This document shows positions 48,768-60,486 of a DNA stretch of 64,000 nt, piece after piece (within the stretch, counting starts at the first letter, position 1; the number at the start of each line of letters is the position of its first letter). Source of the stretch: Oscheius tipulae (taxonomy: Eukaryota; Nematoda; Chromadorea; Rhabditida; Rhabditidae); contig JASJZH010000006.1 of the NCBI GenBank assembly GCA_037178975.1, positions 8,990,001 through 9,054,000 of the forward strand. The letters are read 5' to 3'. The position numbers and the translations under genes were made by a program. The notes beneath the pieces were generated by a model. The model searched no databases. It was not told where the DNA came from and saw only the letters and a list, made by a program, of their open reading frames with translations.

Positions 48768-49480
48768 TCAATGGAGCTGGGGAACTTCATTTCCAGCAGG
48801 TAGGGTGATGGCCAGCGGAGATGACGGAACTTGGTGGTCGAGGCGGTCATTCTGTAACGAAGGACCAGCATCAGTTCTTCGGTTCGAAGAACCACGACCA
48901 GTTGTCGTGAAGTCCGATGTTCGTGAATTTCGGTTTATAGCTGAAGCATTGTTGTTGGATGTCGCTCGATTTCCTGGAACTGTAATCGGAACGGGAAGAT
49001 AAGGATGTTGCACAGGCCTCGCTGAAAGCATGTTACCACAAATGCCAAAGTACAAAGTACCATTGACGAGACATTTCGGGCAGCATCCTCTTCTTTTTGC
49101 TTTCGTCCTACAGCTGACACAAAGCAAAGCACTACATAAGATGTTCTTTCCAATGCAGGCTTTCAGATATCTTCTCCGGAACCACGTTTGACATGGCTAG
49201 AAATGTTCACATTTGTAAGAGTTCAGCTTTCAAACCCAGCAACAAATTAAGGGCTCAGCCACAGACGACAAAGTGATCGACGTGTGGTCAGCACCTGTAA
49301 AAAGTAAACATGCCGTATAACAAGAGGTAACAGACCCGTTTGAAGATCTTCGTCTAATGATAACATGGGAAGAGCCTGAAAAACATAAATAAATTTTGTC
49401 AAATGGAAAGTTAGCAGTAAGGGAAGGAAAGGGTGAAGAGTATAATAGCAAAATGAACACCTCACGCATTGATAAGACAT
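48768..49480 (-). CDS. cysteine-rich, probably zinc-binding protein of unknown family
   Basis: The frame was obtained by splicing two small introns (41 and 43 nt) that remove in-frame stops. MSYQC is joined to ALPMLSLDEDLQTGADH, then LICCWPCQTWFRRRYLKAC, ILCSALLCVSCRTKAKRRG, CCPKCLVNGTLYFGIC and a polar asparagine/serine-rich tail ending at 48768. Eleven or twelve cysteines are packed within about 70 residues in CxxC and CC pairs, suggesting zinc or disulfide structure. I do not recognise it as RING, nuclear receptor or DHHC. The start is uncertain because the first exon runs open for some codons upstream. About 175 residues. Confidence 0.45.
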
Positions 49481-50002
49481 CGATTCGTCATTTGAAGCAA
49501 AGAGAAGATTTTGATATTTGCTGTACTGGTCTCGTCATATTTCCTTACTTCTCATCATGAACTGTCATTGATTCCCACTGTCAGTAAATACATAGTAACG
49601 ATGAGACTTTTATTTTACTTTTTTCATTTATTTGCAATAATCGTATAGTTTCTGTCTGTCGCAACATGCTGGTCTTCCAGAGATCGGTGTTCACCCGCGC
49701 AGTTCGCATGCATGCTTCTCTTAACTGAGCTGTGAATTCGTCCCTCCATTTGAACTTCGATCACCAAACATTCTTCTTCTCTTCCACGGTCTCTATTCTA
49801 TGAGGCACTTCGTCCATCATTCGTCTTTCATATTCGCTACCTTCCTGGCTCAGCTCCACTTTCTTTTTACTCGTTCTTTTCTGATGTCTAGTTTGCCAGC
49901 TTCTTCTAGCCATTCGTCTGTCGAAGAGAATTACTCCAACCATAATTCGCATCATCTTTCGTTTCTTCAACTTCGTAAGATTTCTGATGCGTACAGCTTC
50001 CG

Positions 50003-50035
<33 letters not shown>

Positions 50036-51388
50036 ATTTCTTTAACGCAATAGGCAATTTGGTACCAAACTTTGGGCGTTTGAAATCTCTGTTCGCATAA
50101 GTGCTGAAATTATTTACTGAATTGCATTGCAAATTTGTTGCGTTGACTATGGCTATAATGCCAGCTAAGCACTAAAGCCATTTGCAATTCATACCATTTG
50201 GAACTGTAAACTGTCTACTTCTTTAAAGATTTCACGGGGATGCTGCAACGGAGCCGGCTTCCATCGAGGATACAGGATTACTGTAGCAGTCGCCGACGCG
50301 TCTTCTTCTGCTTCAAAACCATGTCATTTCTTCTACTCGCCTTTCGCTTGCGGATCTTGAAAACATTTTTGACCACCCTCCTTGGTAGAATGGAATCTTT
50401 CGCGAGCGGTCGATGCGAAGAACAGGAAAGTGATGGTGAAGAATTCTCTGATTCCGACATAAGGAGGTTTATGCTGTTTTCAAATCCAAGGATTAGTGAA
50501 GTTTTTGACAGAAAAGTATATTTGGAAGTTAGAGTCTTTTCCAGATAATCGTTGTAGACAGAAACAGAGAAATATACGAGGTACTTCTACTTTTTGTTCA
50601 GTCTTCAGCTGGCTCTGGCTCACTTGTCTATCATTCTGTCGCTCCTTCTCTCTGACACTCTGTTCTCTGTATTCACAGTTGACGTCCTTTTAGGTCTTCA
50701 GTACACTACTGTTTACAGGGTCCCTTAGGGTCATGGATAGAAAAATACCAAAGCAATAGGGTAATTGAAGAGTCCAATCTTTTTCACAAAGCTATTTCTC
50801 GATGTCTGTTGGGTAAAAATGGAAAGAGGACTGGGAAACGCATTATTGTCAAAAAAAAAACTCTCGTCTCATGTCGCTGTTTCCCTAGACTGACATGTAG
50901 AAAATAACACAACGACAGCATAAAGCATTGATAAATGACGCCCGAGAGATTTCATTTGGACCTTTAATCTCCTAAAAATGGTTGCCCAAAAAGGTAGAAA
51001 TCAAAGAGTTGACAAAAAACGGATCTGTACAAGGCTGTTCCCGTTGTAAAAGTGACGGAGTTAGTGTGATTTTAGAAAGGATTTGTGCTTTAATAGAGCT
51101 AGAATCATAGCTAGACAGGTAGACGACTTTCACATAGCAAGAGACAGAGACAAAGAGATAGAGAGACAAAGTCACAATTCAAACCGAGAATCAAAACCTC
51201 ACCAGGACCCAAACAAGTCTGACCAATTTCAAAAAGATAGCTTCATTCAGGTGGTGTAATAAACTTTTTCTTCGTGTACGGAAAACGTAGAATTGGACGT
51301 CACTGTCTACAAGAAGATATATAATACAGAACACAGCCTCTCAAAAATGTGCTTTGTATTGGGCCGATAACTGATCACAAAGTGCTCT
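49481..51388. other. intergenic region without a firm gene
   Basis: Contains a TC microsatellite at about 50005-50031. A short open frame from 50390 (MESFASGRCEEQESDGEEF, followed by SDSDIRRF) is acidic and coding-like but has no clear splice partner, so I do not call it a gene. Confidence 0.35.
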
Positions 51389-51421
51389 CTTATCAGCACG
51401 TGTAGTCTTAACTCTTATAAA
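51365..51421 (+). promoter_or_regulatory. GATA sites and TATA box upstream of the carboxylesterase
   Basis: CGATAA at 51365-51370, CTTATCAG (CTGATAAG on the other strand) at 51389-51396, an E-box CACGTG at 51397-51402, and TATAAA at 51416-51421, about 200 bp before the start codon. In C. elegans, intestinal GATA factors bind such TGATAA sites, including a pair that controls gut esterase ges-1. Function here is inferred. Confidence 0.4.
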
Positions 51422-51623
51422 GACGAAGTCCCCCAAGCTACGTTCCGCGTAAAGATCGTTTTTCTCGAAAAGGTGATCGTTGCACCTTCACACTTTTTCT
51501 TAATTTGATATGACACAAATGACCTTCCTTCTGCCAATTGCCATGTGCTGTTCTCAGTTATTTTTCACCTTTCACCGCCTGTTTGCTCAGTCTCTATTGA
51601 CTTTTCATCGCAAAATTCCAGCC

Positions 51624-54174
51624 ATGCTCTTACTATTGGGAGCTGTTATTCTCCTAGCAGATGCTTATCAGCCTGTTGTCCAAACCAAACTAGGAAAAGT
51701 GCAAGGATTTCAAGTAGATACGGAGGTTGGGGGCAAAGCTGACATTTTTCTTAATATTCCTTTTGCTGAGCCGCCTGTTGGAGAACTCAGATTCGAGGTT
51801 AGACCAGTCTTTAAAAAATGACAGTTCTATTCAGAAACCTGTCCCGGTAAAAGCTTGGTCAAATGCGGTTAATGGTACCAAATGGGGCTATGAATGTATT
51901 CCTCATACACTACGAGCCAAAATCTTTGAGGTTGACGAAGACTGCCTGACAGTCAATGTAATTCGTCCTACGACTGAGGTATTTTTCTGACTTTCGCTAC
52001 AGTTTTGAATTCTCAGCCTCCAGCAGAAGGTTTTCCCGTCCTGATGTGGGTTCATGGAGGTGGATATGAGATTGGATCGGCTAGACTATACGGGTATCAA
52101 GTAGGAACTCACTTGTGATTTCTTAAAAAGTTTTCTAGGGCTTTGCCGATGCATTTGCTCACAGAGGCGTGATAATTGTGTCTCTTCAATACAGGGTAGG
52201 AGTCTATGGTTTTCTCTCAACTGGAGACAAGGCTATGCCAGGAAATCTCGGCCTGTGGGACCTCGCTCTCGGATTAAAGTGAGTTTTGCAGTAGCTGATT
52301 CGATCAACTGCTTAACACCAAGGGCTCGGCATTTCGGATAACATCCACGGCAATACGTACGTGACTTTACCAGAAGGCAGAGTCGATGTGGGCGCTAACT
52401 TCTGAGCTTGTCCCATCTGTTTTGCCAAGCCGGCTCTACAGGTATTGCCTGATTGCCAAAATGAAACAGGCATGAGTTTCTCCAACCGCCTACAGGGCAT
52501 TGCTAACTTTAATGGTCAATCGGAACTAAACGTTTCCCGCTTTACATGAGAGACTTTGTCACCTACCGAGATGGTTCGTGTGAGAACATTCATACTATTA
52601 TGAACAGTGGCTGGCATAATTCAAAGCTTAATAATGTTTACAGATGGGTACACGATCACATCTCTTCCTTCGGTGGCAACCCAAAGAGGATCACTCCTTG
52701 GGGATTGAGTGCTGGCGGTGGAGCAGTCGGTCAACTTGTTCTCTCTCCTGTCAGTAGAGACTATGCTGCTTCTGCTGTCGAAATGTCTGGGTCGCCATTC
52801 GCTTCATGGGCTTTGGGAGCTACTGTAGCGAACAAATCTATGGCTCTAATCAAGGTGATAGTGCACATTTCTTTCTACGTTTGTGTTTTAGGAACTCGGC
52901 TGTACTGAGAACACGAAAACCTGTCTGAAGACCAAATCTGTACAAGAAATCGATGATGCTGTCGAGGCTGTGGTATTTTAGCGATAGATACAGTGTACAC
53001 TTCCAATTTAGGGATACACGAATCCATCGCTGAACGTCATTCAATGGGGACCAAGGATCGACGGAGAGTTTATTCCTTATTCACCTGAAAAGTTAGCCAA
53101 AGAGGCACCCGCAAAGCCAGTAATAATCGGAGTTTCCAACAAAGATGCCGGATTCTTCAGTCAGCATCACATCTTCCATATATAAAGATACTTGCAGCTA
53201 TTATGGGAAAGTCCCGCTACATCCAGTCCTTCTTGGCTTCTGAAGATCTCTACAGCTTCAAAGAGAAGGAGATGATCGATAGAATCGACAAACTTGCAAG
53301 GATGAGCATTCCTTATACGGCAGAAGAAGGCTACTCTGACATTTTGAAACATTACATGAAGGGACATAAACATGCCGATGAAGCCTTCTATCTCAACAAA
53401 TACACAGAGGTAGGCTAGTCGAAACAGGTTCGATCCCGTTGTTACTAATCTCCACATTTTCTGCATTTCGTGACTGTTAGGCGCACTATTTATCGATACT
53501 CCTAACCGAATCTAGAGATTCGATCTACTCGATCTTGTATTTGAGCAATGCAAGTGCATTTTAGTTCATCACCGACACCCTGTTCAATGCACCGGCTGTT
53601 GAAGGAGCTGAGCACAGAATCAAGGCCGGATGGCCTGTCTACTTGTACAACTTTGAGCACTATAACAATGCCATCTGGGAGCCAATAAAGGCGCCAGAAG
53701 GAGTCAGAGGATCTGTCCACATCAACGAATTCACCTTCATGCTAGACATGAAGCTTTTGGCCCAATGGGACTACAGCAAGGCTGACATAGTGGTCAAAGA
53801 GAGTTTAAGAGATGCTCTGGCCAGTTTTGCTAAGACTGGGTAAGATGGTATTTGGCTCTGTCATGGTATTAAAGGGTTCCGGAATGGAGGGGTCTTCATT
53901 GGCCACAAGCGACAAAGAACAAGGAATATCTTGTGGTGAAGGAACATCCCGAGGTCAAGGTCAACTATTTGAAAGGTAGGATCTGTTAAATGATAGTAAG
54001 GGGAGGGGTCTGACATAATTTCAATTGAGTTAGTATATAAAACTTAATTGTCTTCTTACAAAATTGTCATCGACTTATGTTTCAGAACCTACTGACTTCT
54101 GGAGATCGATGAGAACGTACGGGTTTGACGCCATCAGCATGTTGCCTGTCAAGTCATCCCATGATGAACTCTGA
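51624..54174 (+). CDS. secreted carboxylesterase, gut-esterase type
   Basis: Starts at 51624 directly after an ATTCCAG acceptor, with a signal peptide (MLLLLGAVILLADAY). Alpha/beta-hydrolase type B carboxylesterase blocks follow: KLGKVQGFQ, LNIPFAEPPVGELRF, EDCLTVNV, the oxyanion hole WVHGGGYEIGS, QYRVGVYGFLSTGD, GNLGLWD, and the nucleophile elbow WGLSAGGGAV. The acid position lies in GVSNKDAGFF, where the family usually has glutamate, and the histidine in SVHINEFTFML. The end is FWRSMRTYGFDAIS and the stop at 54172-54174. An intron of about 365 nt (52280-52645) splits LALGLK from WVHDHIS. About 550 residues, the normal length. Likely role: hydrolysis of dietary or toxic esters in the intestine. 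Confidence 0.92.
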
Positions 54175-54370
54175 CTATTGGAATCTCTTGTACAATTTGT
54201 TGTAATCGTCCCGCCGTCCAAAATACGAGTATAGCATAAAATGCTTCTGTTTTGACCTCGTTCCTTCGATTCAGTTTGGGGAGGGATCTCGTCTGACAGG
54301 ATATATGGTGTTGAGGCTGAGTGAGAGAGAGAGAGAGACCCACACCCCCGCCCCCTATCCGCGTTACGCT

Positions 54371-56756
54371 ATGCAGCTGGCGACGGTGCTGCTGCAGCTC
54401 GGGGCGATCCTCCTCGTCAATGCGCAGGTCAGCTTTCGATTCTCTTCCCCTCCGAGTTTCGTCTCTAAGCGATCGCATTATGCAGTCCCTCACTCTTCTC
54501 GTTGACCTCGTTTCTGTGCCTACTTTCCATTTCAGCAGGTCAACATCCAGCCGCTCTTTGAGCTTCTCCGGCCTGAAAGCGTGAACAGGATGGCGGCTAT
54601 AGCCACCGAATTGAGCAGTTTAGCAGCCAATAACATGAGGACAAATGAAAAACAAATCAGGTGAGGCACTGTCATAAAAACTACTGAAGATCAGCCACTA
54701 TTTACTCTCAGTGAGCCGGAAGCAGCGGCTTTCTCTTTGACATTGGTCACTTTTTAGTGGAATCGTGACCATTCGACCTTTGAAAGCGCGGGGCGGTAAT
54801 GAGTCAGTATGGCAAATCCAAATGTCTATCCGGCAGAGCCGGACTGAAACGGCCAAAGTGCGTCGGCGCGCGCAGCCAAGCCTGTTTTCGGCATCCTGGT
54901 CAGGCGGCGCAAGCTAATGCAAAATGGAACGTCAAAAACAGCGTGTAGACATCATGCCAATAACCGATTTTCCCTTTCTGGTTGTCAAAAATTACATGAA
55001 AACGTGTTATATATGTTGCAGTACAAATTGACCGAACTAGTTCGTTTAGATTGTAAGTAACAGATAGATAAGGTTGGAAAAAGATATAAGATTGGAAAAC
55101 TATTCTCTTCTGAGTATTCGAAAATTGAAAACTATACTAAACCAAATTGACACGGATGAGACGGTACGGGCGGGATCTTTTGGAGGTCTGGTGTGGTTTG
55201 GGAGAGAGCTTGTCTTAGCTGATACTGTACGGGAAAGGAAATGTCTTGCAGGAGAGACAAGTGAGTGGTTGTCCGTCTCTCGACCGTGGAGAATAAACTG
55301 AAAAGATGAGATCATCAGTCAAGTAGAGTACGTTTCAGAGAGCAACAGCAGCAAGAGAGGGACATTGATATACCATCAAAGAACGACAACCGACCATCGA
55401 GGATCTTCGGACAAGGTGAACTGCCATAGCCATCCATTTTTTGAAAATTGCAGCTATGTCTGATGTTTCGGATCAGTCTCGGGATGCGTTTATTCGTGCT
55501 CTGGCTCCTCTTGCTGACATGAAGGCTCCGACAATACCAATACCAAATTCCCCGTCTTCTTCCCAGCCTATTGAACCACAAACGGATGTGGCAGTAGTTC
55601 CAGACGTGCCTATCAGACCTTCATCTCCAGGCCTAAACATCCAAAAACTAGAGAAACCAGAAGAACATATAGAGATCGTCAGACCCAATCCAAGGCAAAA
55701 CGCAGCACCTATTCAAAAAGTTGACCCACCGGTACTTTCACCCACGGATCCACTGGGTGCCGATGTGAGCGCTAACCCTTCTAATCCGTTGGGGGTTCCC
55801 TCCGAGACGCAAGTTCCGATTCAAACACAAAAGGGACCGAACGCTCTGCTTCGGATAGCCGAAGTTTTTCTCGGCGGTAGTCGACAAGGTGGAACAGATG
55901 AAGGGACAGCCAGCGCGGCTAAAGGTTGGCTATGGATTGAAAGATCATGTTCGTCTTTTCAGAAATGATGAATCTTGGAATCCGAGACTTTCTTCCTGGC
56001 AGTGACAGAAACTTTGGTATGCCGAAGGGCAAAGGATGTCTTCCATTCCTGTCTGAGTTCATGCAGGTGGCATATGGAAACTGTCAACAAGTTGCCGATG
56101 AGAAAGCCTTCGATGTCTGGGCCACAGAGCTCAGAGGAGCGATTCTAACTGGCCAGATTGACATTTTGAAGGCAAGGTAAGAACAACACTCCCTTTAGGG
56201 GTATTTTCTGAACTTTCATGGAGATTCACTGCATGTACTAGCACATTATAATGTCACTTTTTTATGTCTCTATGGTTTTGGGCTGTCCCTGTCATCTTGT
56301 CTAAGCACACAGCGTCCTTCTCCCTGTCACATGATCCTCCGCCTCTCTGTCCAGTTCATCTACTACACCCGCAACAATCCACAAAAATCTCTTAGTGTTG
56401 TCCCTAGCAAGATTATCTTCTTTCGCTAGCAGGCATAGAAAGATACGCAGTCAGTGTTCTATTTTCAGTCAAGAAACCTGTCGACGTGGAGCTGAAAGAC
56501 AACAATGCGCCACTCTGAGAAGGGCAATTGCTGACTGCGATATCATGAAGTCTCTTACTGTTGGAGGACAGCTACAAAGAGCCATGCAACGTTGTGAAGA
56601 CGTCGGTGGACTTATGGATCAGGTAGGGAGACTCGCTTTGTATACGCTCACGTTTAGGACCCACTTATGGTTCTTGGTCAGCTAAACCGTCTCATTGGCG
56701 GAGAAGTGGCCCAAGGCTTCTTCAACAATTTCCTCACTGGCAAGCCAACTCAATGA
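54371..56756 (+). CDS. secreted protein with proline-rich middle and cysteine-rich end, unknown family
   Basis: Signal peptide MQLATVLLQLGAILLVNAQ, then QVNIQPLFELLRPESVNRM. A bridging exon (about 55340-55421) encoding EQQQQERDIDIPSKNDN restores phase between the neighbours. A long exon is rich in proline (PNSPSSSQPIEPQTD, PPVLSPTDPLGAD), followed by RDFLPGSDRNFGMPKGKGC, a helical region with YGNCQQVADEKAFDVWATEL, and further cysteines (ETCRRGAERQQCATL, RRAIADCDIMK, MQRCEDVGGL). It ends FFNNFLTGKPTQ at 56754-56756. About 400 residues. Six or more evenly spaced cysteines in the last third suggest a disulfide-bonded helical domain. I do not recognise the family. Confidence 0.75.
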
Positions 56757-57023
56757 TCTCTCATTTTCATACTGAAAACAATGAACAGATTCAACTGAAC
56801 TTGGGTATCTCACATTTTTCACCGTCCCTGAGCAGCTCTCTTGTCGATCTTGGATTGTCCGAAAGAATTCATCCTAGGATGAGTCGATGACCAATTGTAT
56901 TGCTCCCCTCTTTTCTTTGCGTATAGTCTGCTGCTACTTTAAGTACGCTTACAATATACAGCTGACAATTCCGCTGCCACTATAATAACTGTTGGTTTCT
57001 TCTTATCAGCCGCCGTGTGCACT

Positions 57024-59001
57024 ATGCTTCTTCGCCAGCTCGTCTTTGCTCTTCTGATCATCGTTTTCGTTGGCAACTTTCTTCTTTCTTTATAGCGACA
57101 TCCTGTTTTTTAGAGGCAGACTTGAACTGTCCCGAAGATTACAAGTACGACTCCACGTACGGATGTCTATCGGTAACATAAAGAATGAAAGTTTATGAAA
57201 CAAAACAGTTTAGGTGCAACCTTCTCTCCCCCGCGACTCAGCTTACCGCTACTGTGCAGAACTTTCCGCCTCTTTTTTCAGAATAAGGAATGCTTATGTG
57301 AGCTAACAGATTCAGTAGAGATGTTAATTTATCATGTAGGACAACACTGCCTTCGGTCACATTTGTATTTATGGGCAAAGATGCTGGCTAGGAATCACTT
57401 GCAACTCTAGCGATGTTTCCAGTTGTATCTTTGATAACGGTGATCCTCTAACTTACACTAATTTTGCTCCTGGTAGGCAGAAAGATCTTAAAAAGAAAAA
57501 AGTGCTCAGGTGAACCCAAGGCTGCTAAAGGACCATGTGTTTACTATGACAGAGCTACCGGTCTTTGGTATACGGGTGACTGTTTCACTTATAGTGACTT
57601 CGTCTGTCAAATTGACGAAAATGTAGATCGTAAGGATGCATAACTTCTATGCACAATTATTTAGCTCAATATTGCGGCGACTTTAATTCCTTCTACCGCG
57701 GCAAATGCTACTTCTACAATTTAACGCAGTCTTTGGCCGATGCTGAAAGCAAATGTCAGTCCAATTGCGGAAAGCTGGTTTCGATCCATTCTCAACAGGT
57801 GGCCTCGTCAGACATTTACTTTTACGATTTGCTTTTAGCAAAATCAGCTGTATCAGCAGTACATAGCTGCAGAACAATATGGCGGACATCCTTACAGTTA
57901 CTCGTACCTTGGTTTACAATCTTCTGGAAAAAGTTACAGCTGGCTTGACAACAGTGCTTTCGATTACAACAATTTCGGTATTTAGTTCCCGCTTTTATTT
58001 GCTACCAACACTCTCGGAAATTCAAAAACATCGGCGGGGATTGAATCAGAGTCATGACCCAACGCACTAGTTACTGACTTTGATAGGCAACTATGACGTT
58101 TTCCGCTCAGCGGTTATGTTACTATGACTCTGTCAGTTCTTGCCATACTTCCGTCTCCCTGTCCAATTCGTTAACCGCGGCCAGGGCTATACTATAGCAG
58201 AGGCCATCAAACTCGAACCATTTGCAAAACTGTCTATATTTGATTCTGCGCTCCTTCCTATCATATTATGTAATTTCAGGCGTGGAGAATCCCTTACTCG
58301 GTTCATGTGTGCTGTTGTCAGTGGCAGACTCAGTAAAAACTCACAACGCTTCAGCTGGACAATGGTTCAACGGTGCCTGTTCCATGGCAAACTCGAATGC
58401 AAACTATATTGCGGCAGTATGCGTTAAAGGTCAGCACTTGAACCTCATCTTTTCTTATATGTAAGTTTCCAGATCCTGTAAACAATTGCACGGGTCCATT
58501 GCTCAAACCGATCTCGCCAATCCTGTGCGATTCTAAGCCTCCATTGTTTACCAACGATTCAGGGACTGTTCGTACTCCCTCTTTGGGAAATATATTCTAA
58601 TGTTAAGATCTATTCCCCCGGCTATCCTCGTGGATCTTTATACGGTCTTTCATGCCAATACAACATTGTTATTCAATCTGGTGCAAAGGTCTCAGCTACT
58701 ATCCACTATATTCTTTGGCCGGGTCATTTGGAATTCTACAACTCCTTGGATCCAGAAGCATCTAGCTTCGAGAAGTAAGTCGGCTAAACGTTCTTCTCAA
58801 AATTTCTACTGTTTACAGAATCACTGGAAGCGGCACTCAAACGGTAAATTTCCTTCTGCTAGTAGCCATTAGAAACAGCTAATACTTATGCAGAACTATC
58901 TAAAACCATTTCAGATTAACAGTACCACAAATACGATGAAGATAGTTTATACTGTTGGAGACGATGACAATCTGTTTGTTTTAAACTATGGGCAACAATG
59001 A
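57024..59001 (+). CDS. secreted C-type lectin with two CTLDs and a CUB domain
   Basis: Hydrophobic start (MLLRQLVFALLIIVF), then a short CTLD 1 (LNCPEDYKYDSTYGC, RCWLGITCN, TYTNFAPGEPK, LWYTGDCFTYSDFVC). CTLD 2 has FYRGKCYFYNLTQSLADAES, KLVSIHSQQ, YSYLGLQSSGKSYSWLD, QWFNGACSMANSNANYIAAV. A CUB domain follows (ILCDSKPPLFTNDSGT, IYSPGYPRGSLYG, HLEFYNSLD). A 40-nt intron after NDSGT removes an apparent frameshift. The stop at 58999-59001 overlaps an AATAAA poly(A) signal at 59001-59006. The WND and EPN calcium motifs are only partly kept, so sugar binding is uncertain. Such CTLD-CUB proteins form a large secreted, often infection-responsive group in worms. About 340 residues. Confidence 0.8.
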
Positions 59002-59006
59002 ATAAA

Positions 59007-60486
59007 GATGGGCCAATCTCAATTCTATCAATTCCATAACATTCATGAGCAATTAATGTGATTTGTTCTACAAGCCAGTTGCCTGTTACGTGTTTATTAT
59101 GTACATGTTACCTGCTGCGCACATCGGTCAGCTTCTAGCCTTTCTAAGGTTCACAAACTCGTCTTTACTTGTCTTTTGTCACTTATTTGAAAAAAATCTC
59201 GAAAGTATTTCTCAGATCTGCAAACTCTTCAATAAGTCCCTGTGTGCTGATGCCACTGAATAACACTTTGCAGTAATGGTTCAGAAATTCCTGTTGCATG
59301 ACCAGTAACAATATTGCCTGTTTGCGTCACAGGTCAGTCCTGAAGGGAAACATTAGACAAAATGTTCCGCAAAGGAAAAAAACAGATTTCAGACTAATTC
59401 TTCTTACCTTCTTGATTATGGATCCTTAAGATCCTTTACTTGCTCCTAGAACACCGGTAATGTGTGATTCGCAGCAGCAAATGTCCACCAATAGTCCTGG
59501 GATGGTACGTGTTGACGCATCCACGTCATTGAAAAGATCTCTTAATGAACTTTGACTAGCATGATTGGAAATTCAGATTTTATTCCGCGGTTTTCTGTGC
59601 ATTGTATCAGCTTTATTGCCAATATGATATTATACTACAATCCGGGGCAAATGTTAACTCAAACATCGAGTTCAACCTTGAAAACGTGATTTCTGTTTCT
59701 GGCTCATGTCCATTCTTTGTGGAAGAACATCTAATGTGGAAGAAATTATATGTAGCATTCTGAAAGTACCAAACATTGTTAAAGTGCTAGTCAAGTGCTT
59801 ATAAGGAAGAAGCATAAACAGTAATCCAATACTGACTACTGCTAGTTGTATGGCGCGCACGTTGTTTAACCAAGGCCGTGCATCGGCGGATTCTCTACAA
59901 GAGTGCTAGAGAGCCATGTTGGATTCTCGTGGAACTGGGAGACCTTCACTTCCTTTGTTAATTAGTACAACTGTCATCGATTTTGTCGCATCGCGTGGTC
60001 TCGTTCAGCCTGTTTCCTTGATGAAATCTATCTGAGGTTCAAAATTTCATTTTAGATTGTTTGAATTCGGTAGACCTCGGGAGGCACCAAGTGTCAGTCA
60101 GTCATGTCCACTGGCTTTAATGAATGTTTTGCAGTTTCACAGATTTTCGATATGCAGTCACTCCTTAGTCTGACGCTGGAGCGGGATGATCTATTCACTT
60201 TTAGTTCTCTCGGACAGTTGTCGCTGTTATGTTTTTTTGCCGATAGACTAATTTAGGTTTTGTGATATACGCTGCTAGCAAAATATTGGTAGCGGTGTTT
60301 TTATTTAAAGCTATACATTTTGTGCGAAACTGTCGCGATTTTCAGATCTGGTGATTCAAGACTGTTGTCATTAGGATTGTCCAGAAAACTCTTAGATTCT
60401 ATCCATTCTTTCCTTCAAACTTTCTTTTTCTTTTCCCGAGCAAACCCTTTTTCAGCTCACAAAACTTCGGGTAACGTAGCTGACCG
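59007..60486. other. intergenic region without a supported gene
   Basis: About 1.5 kb with no family-level exon. A CTTTTTCAG acceptor ending at 60455 lies 31 bases before the next start codon and is likely a spliced-leader or 5'UTR acceptor. Confidence 0.4.

Noticed and set aside
50240-50548. 102-residue open frame with an acidic segment
   Set aside because: Only the MESFASGRC part looks coding, and no following exon keeps the frame convincingly.
58540-58620. Apparent frameshift in the CUB domain of the lectin gene
   Set aside because: A 40-nt GT-AG intron after NDSGT joins directly to IYSPGYP and restores a normal CUB start, so no break is needed.
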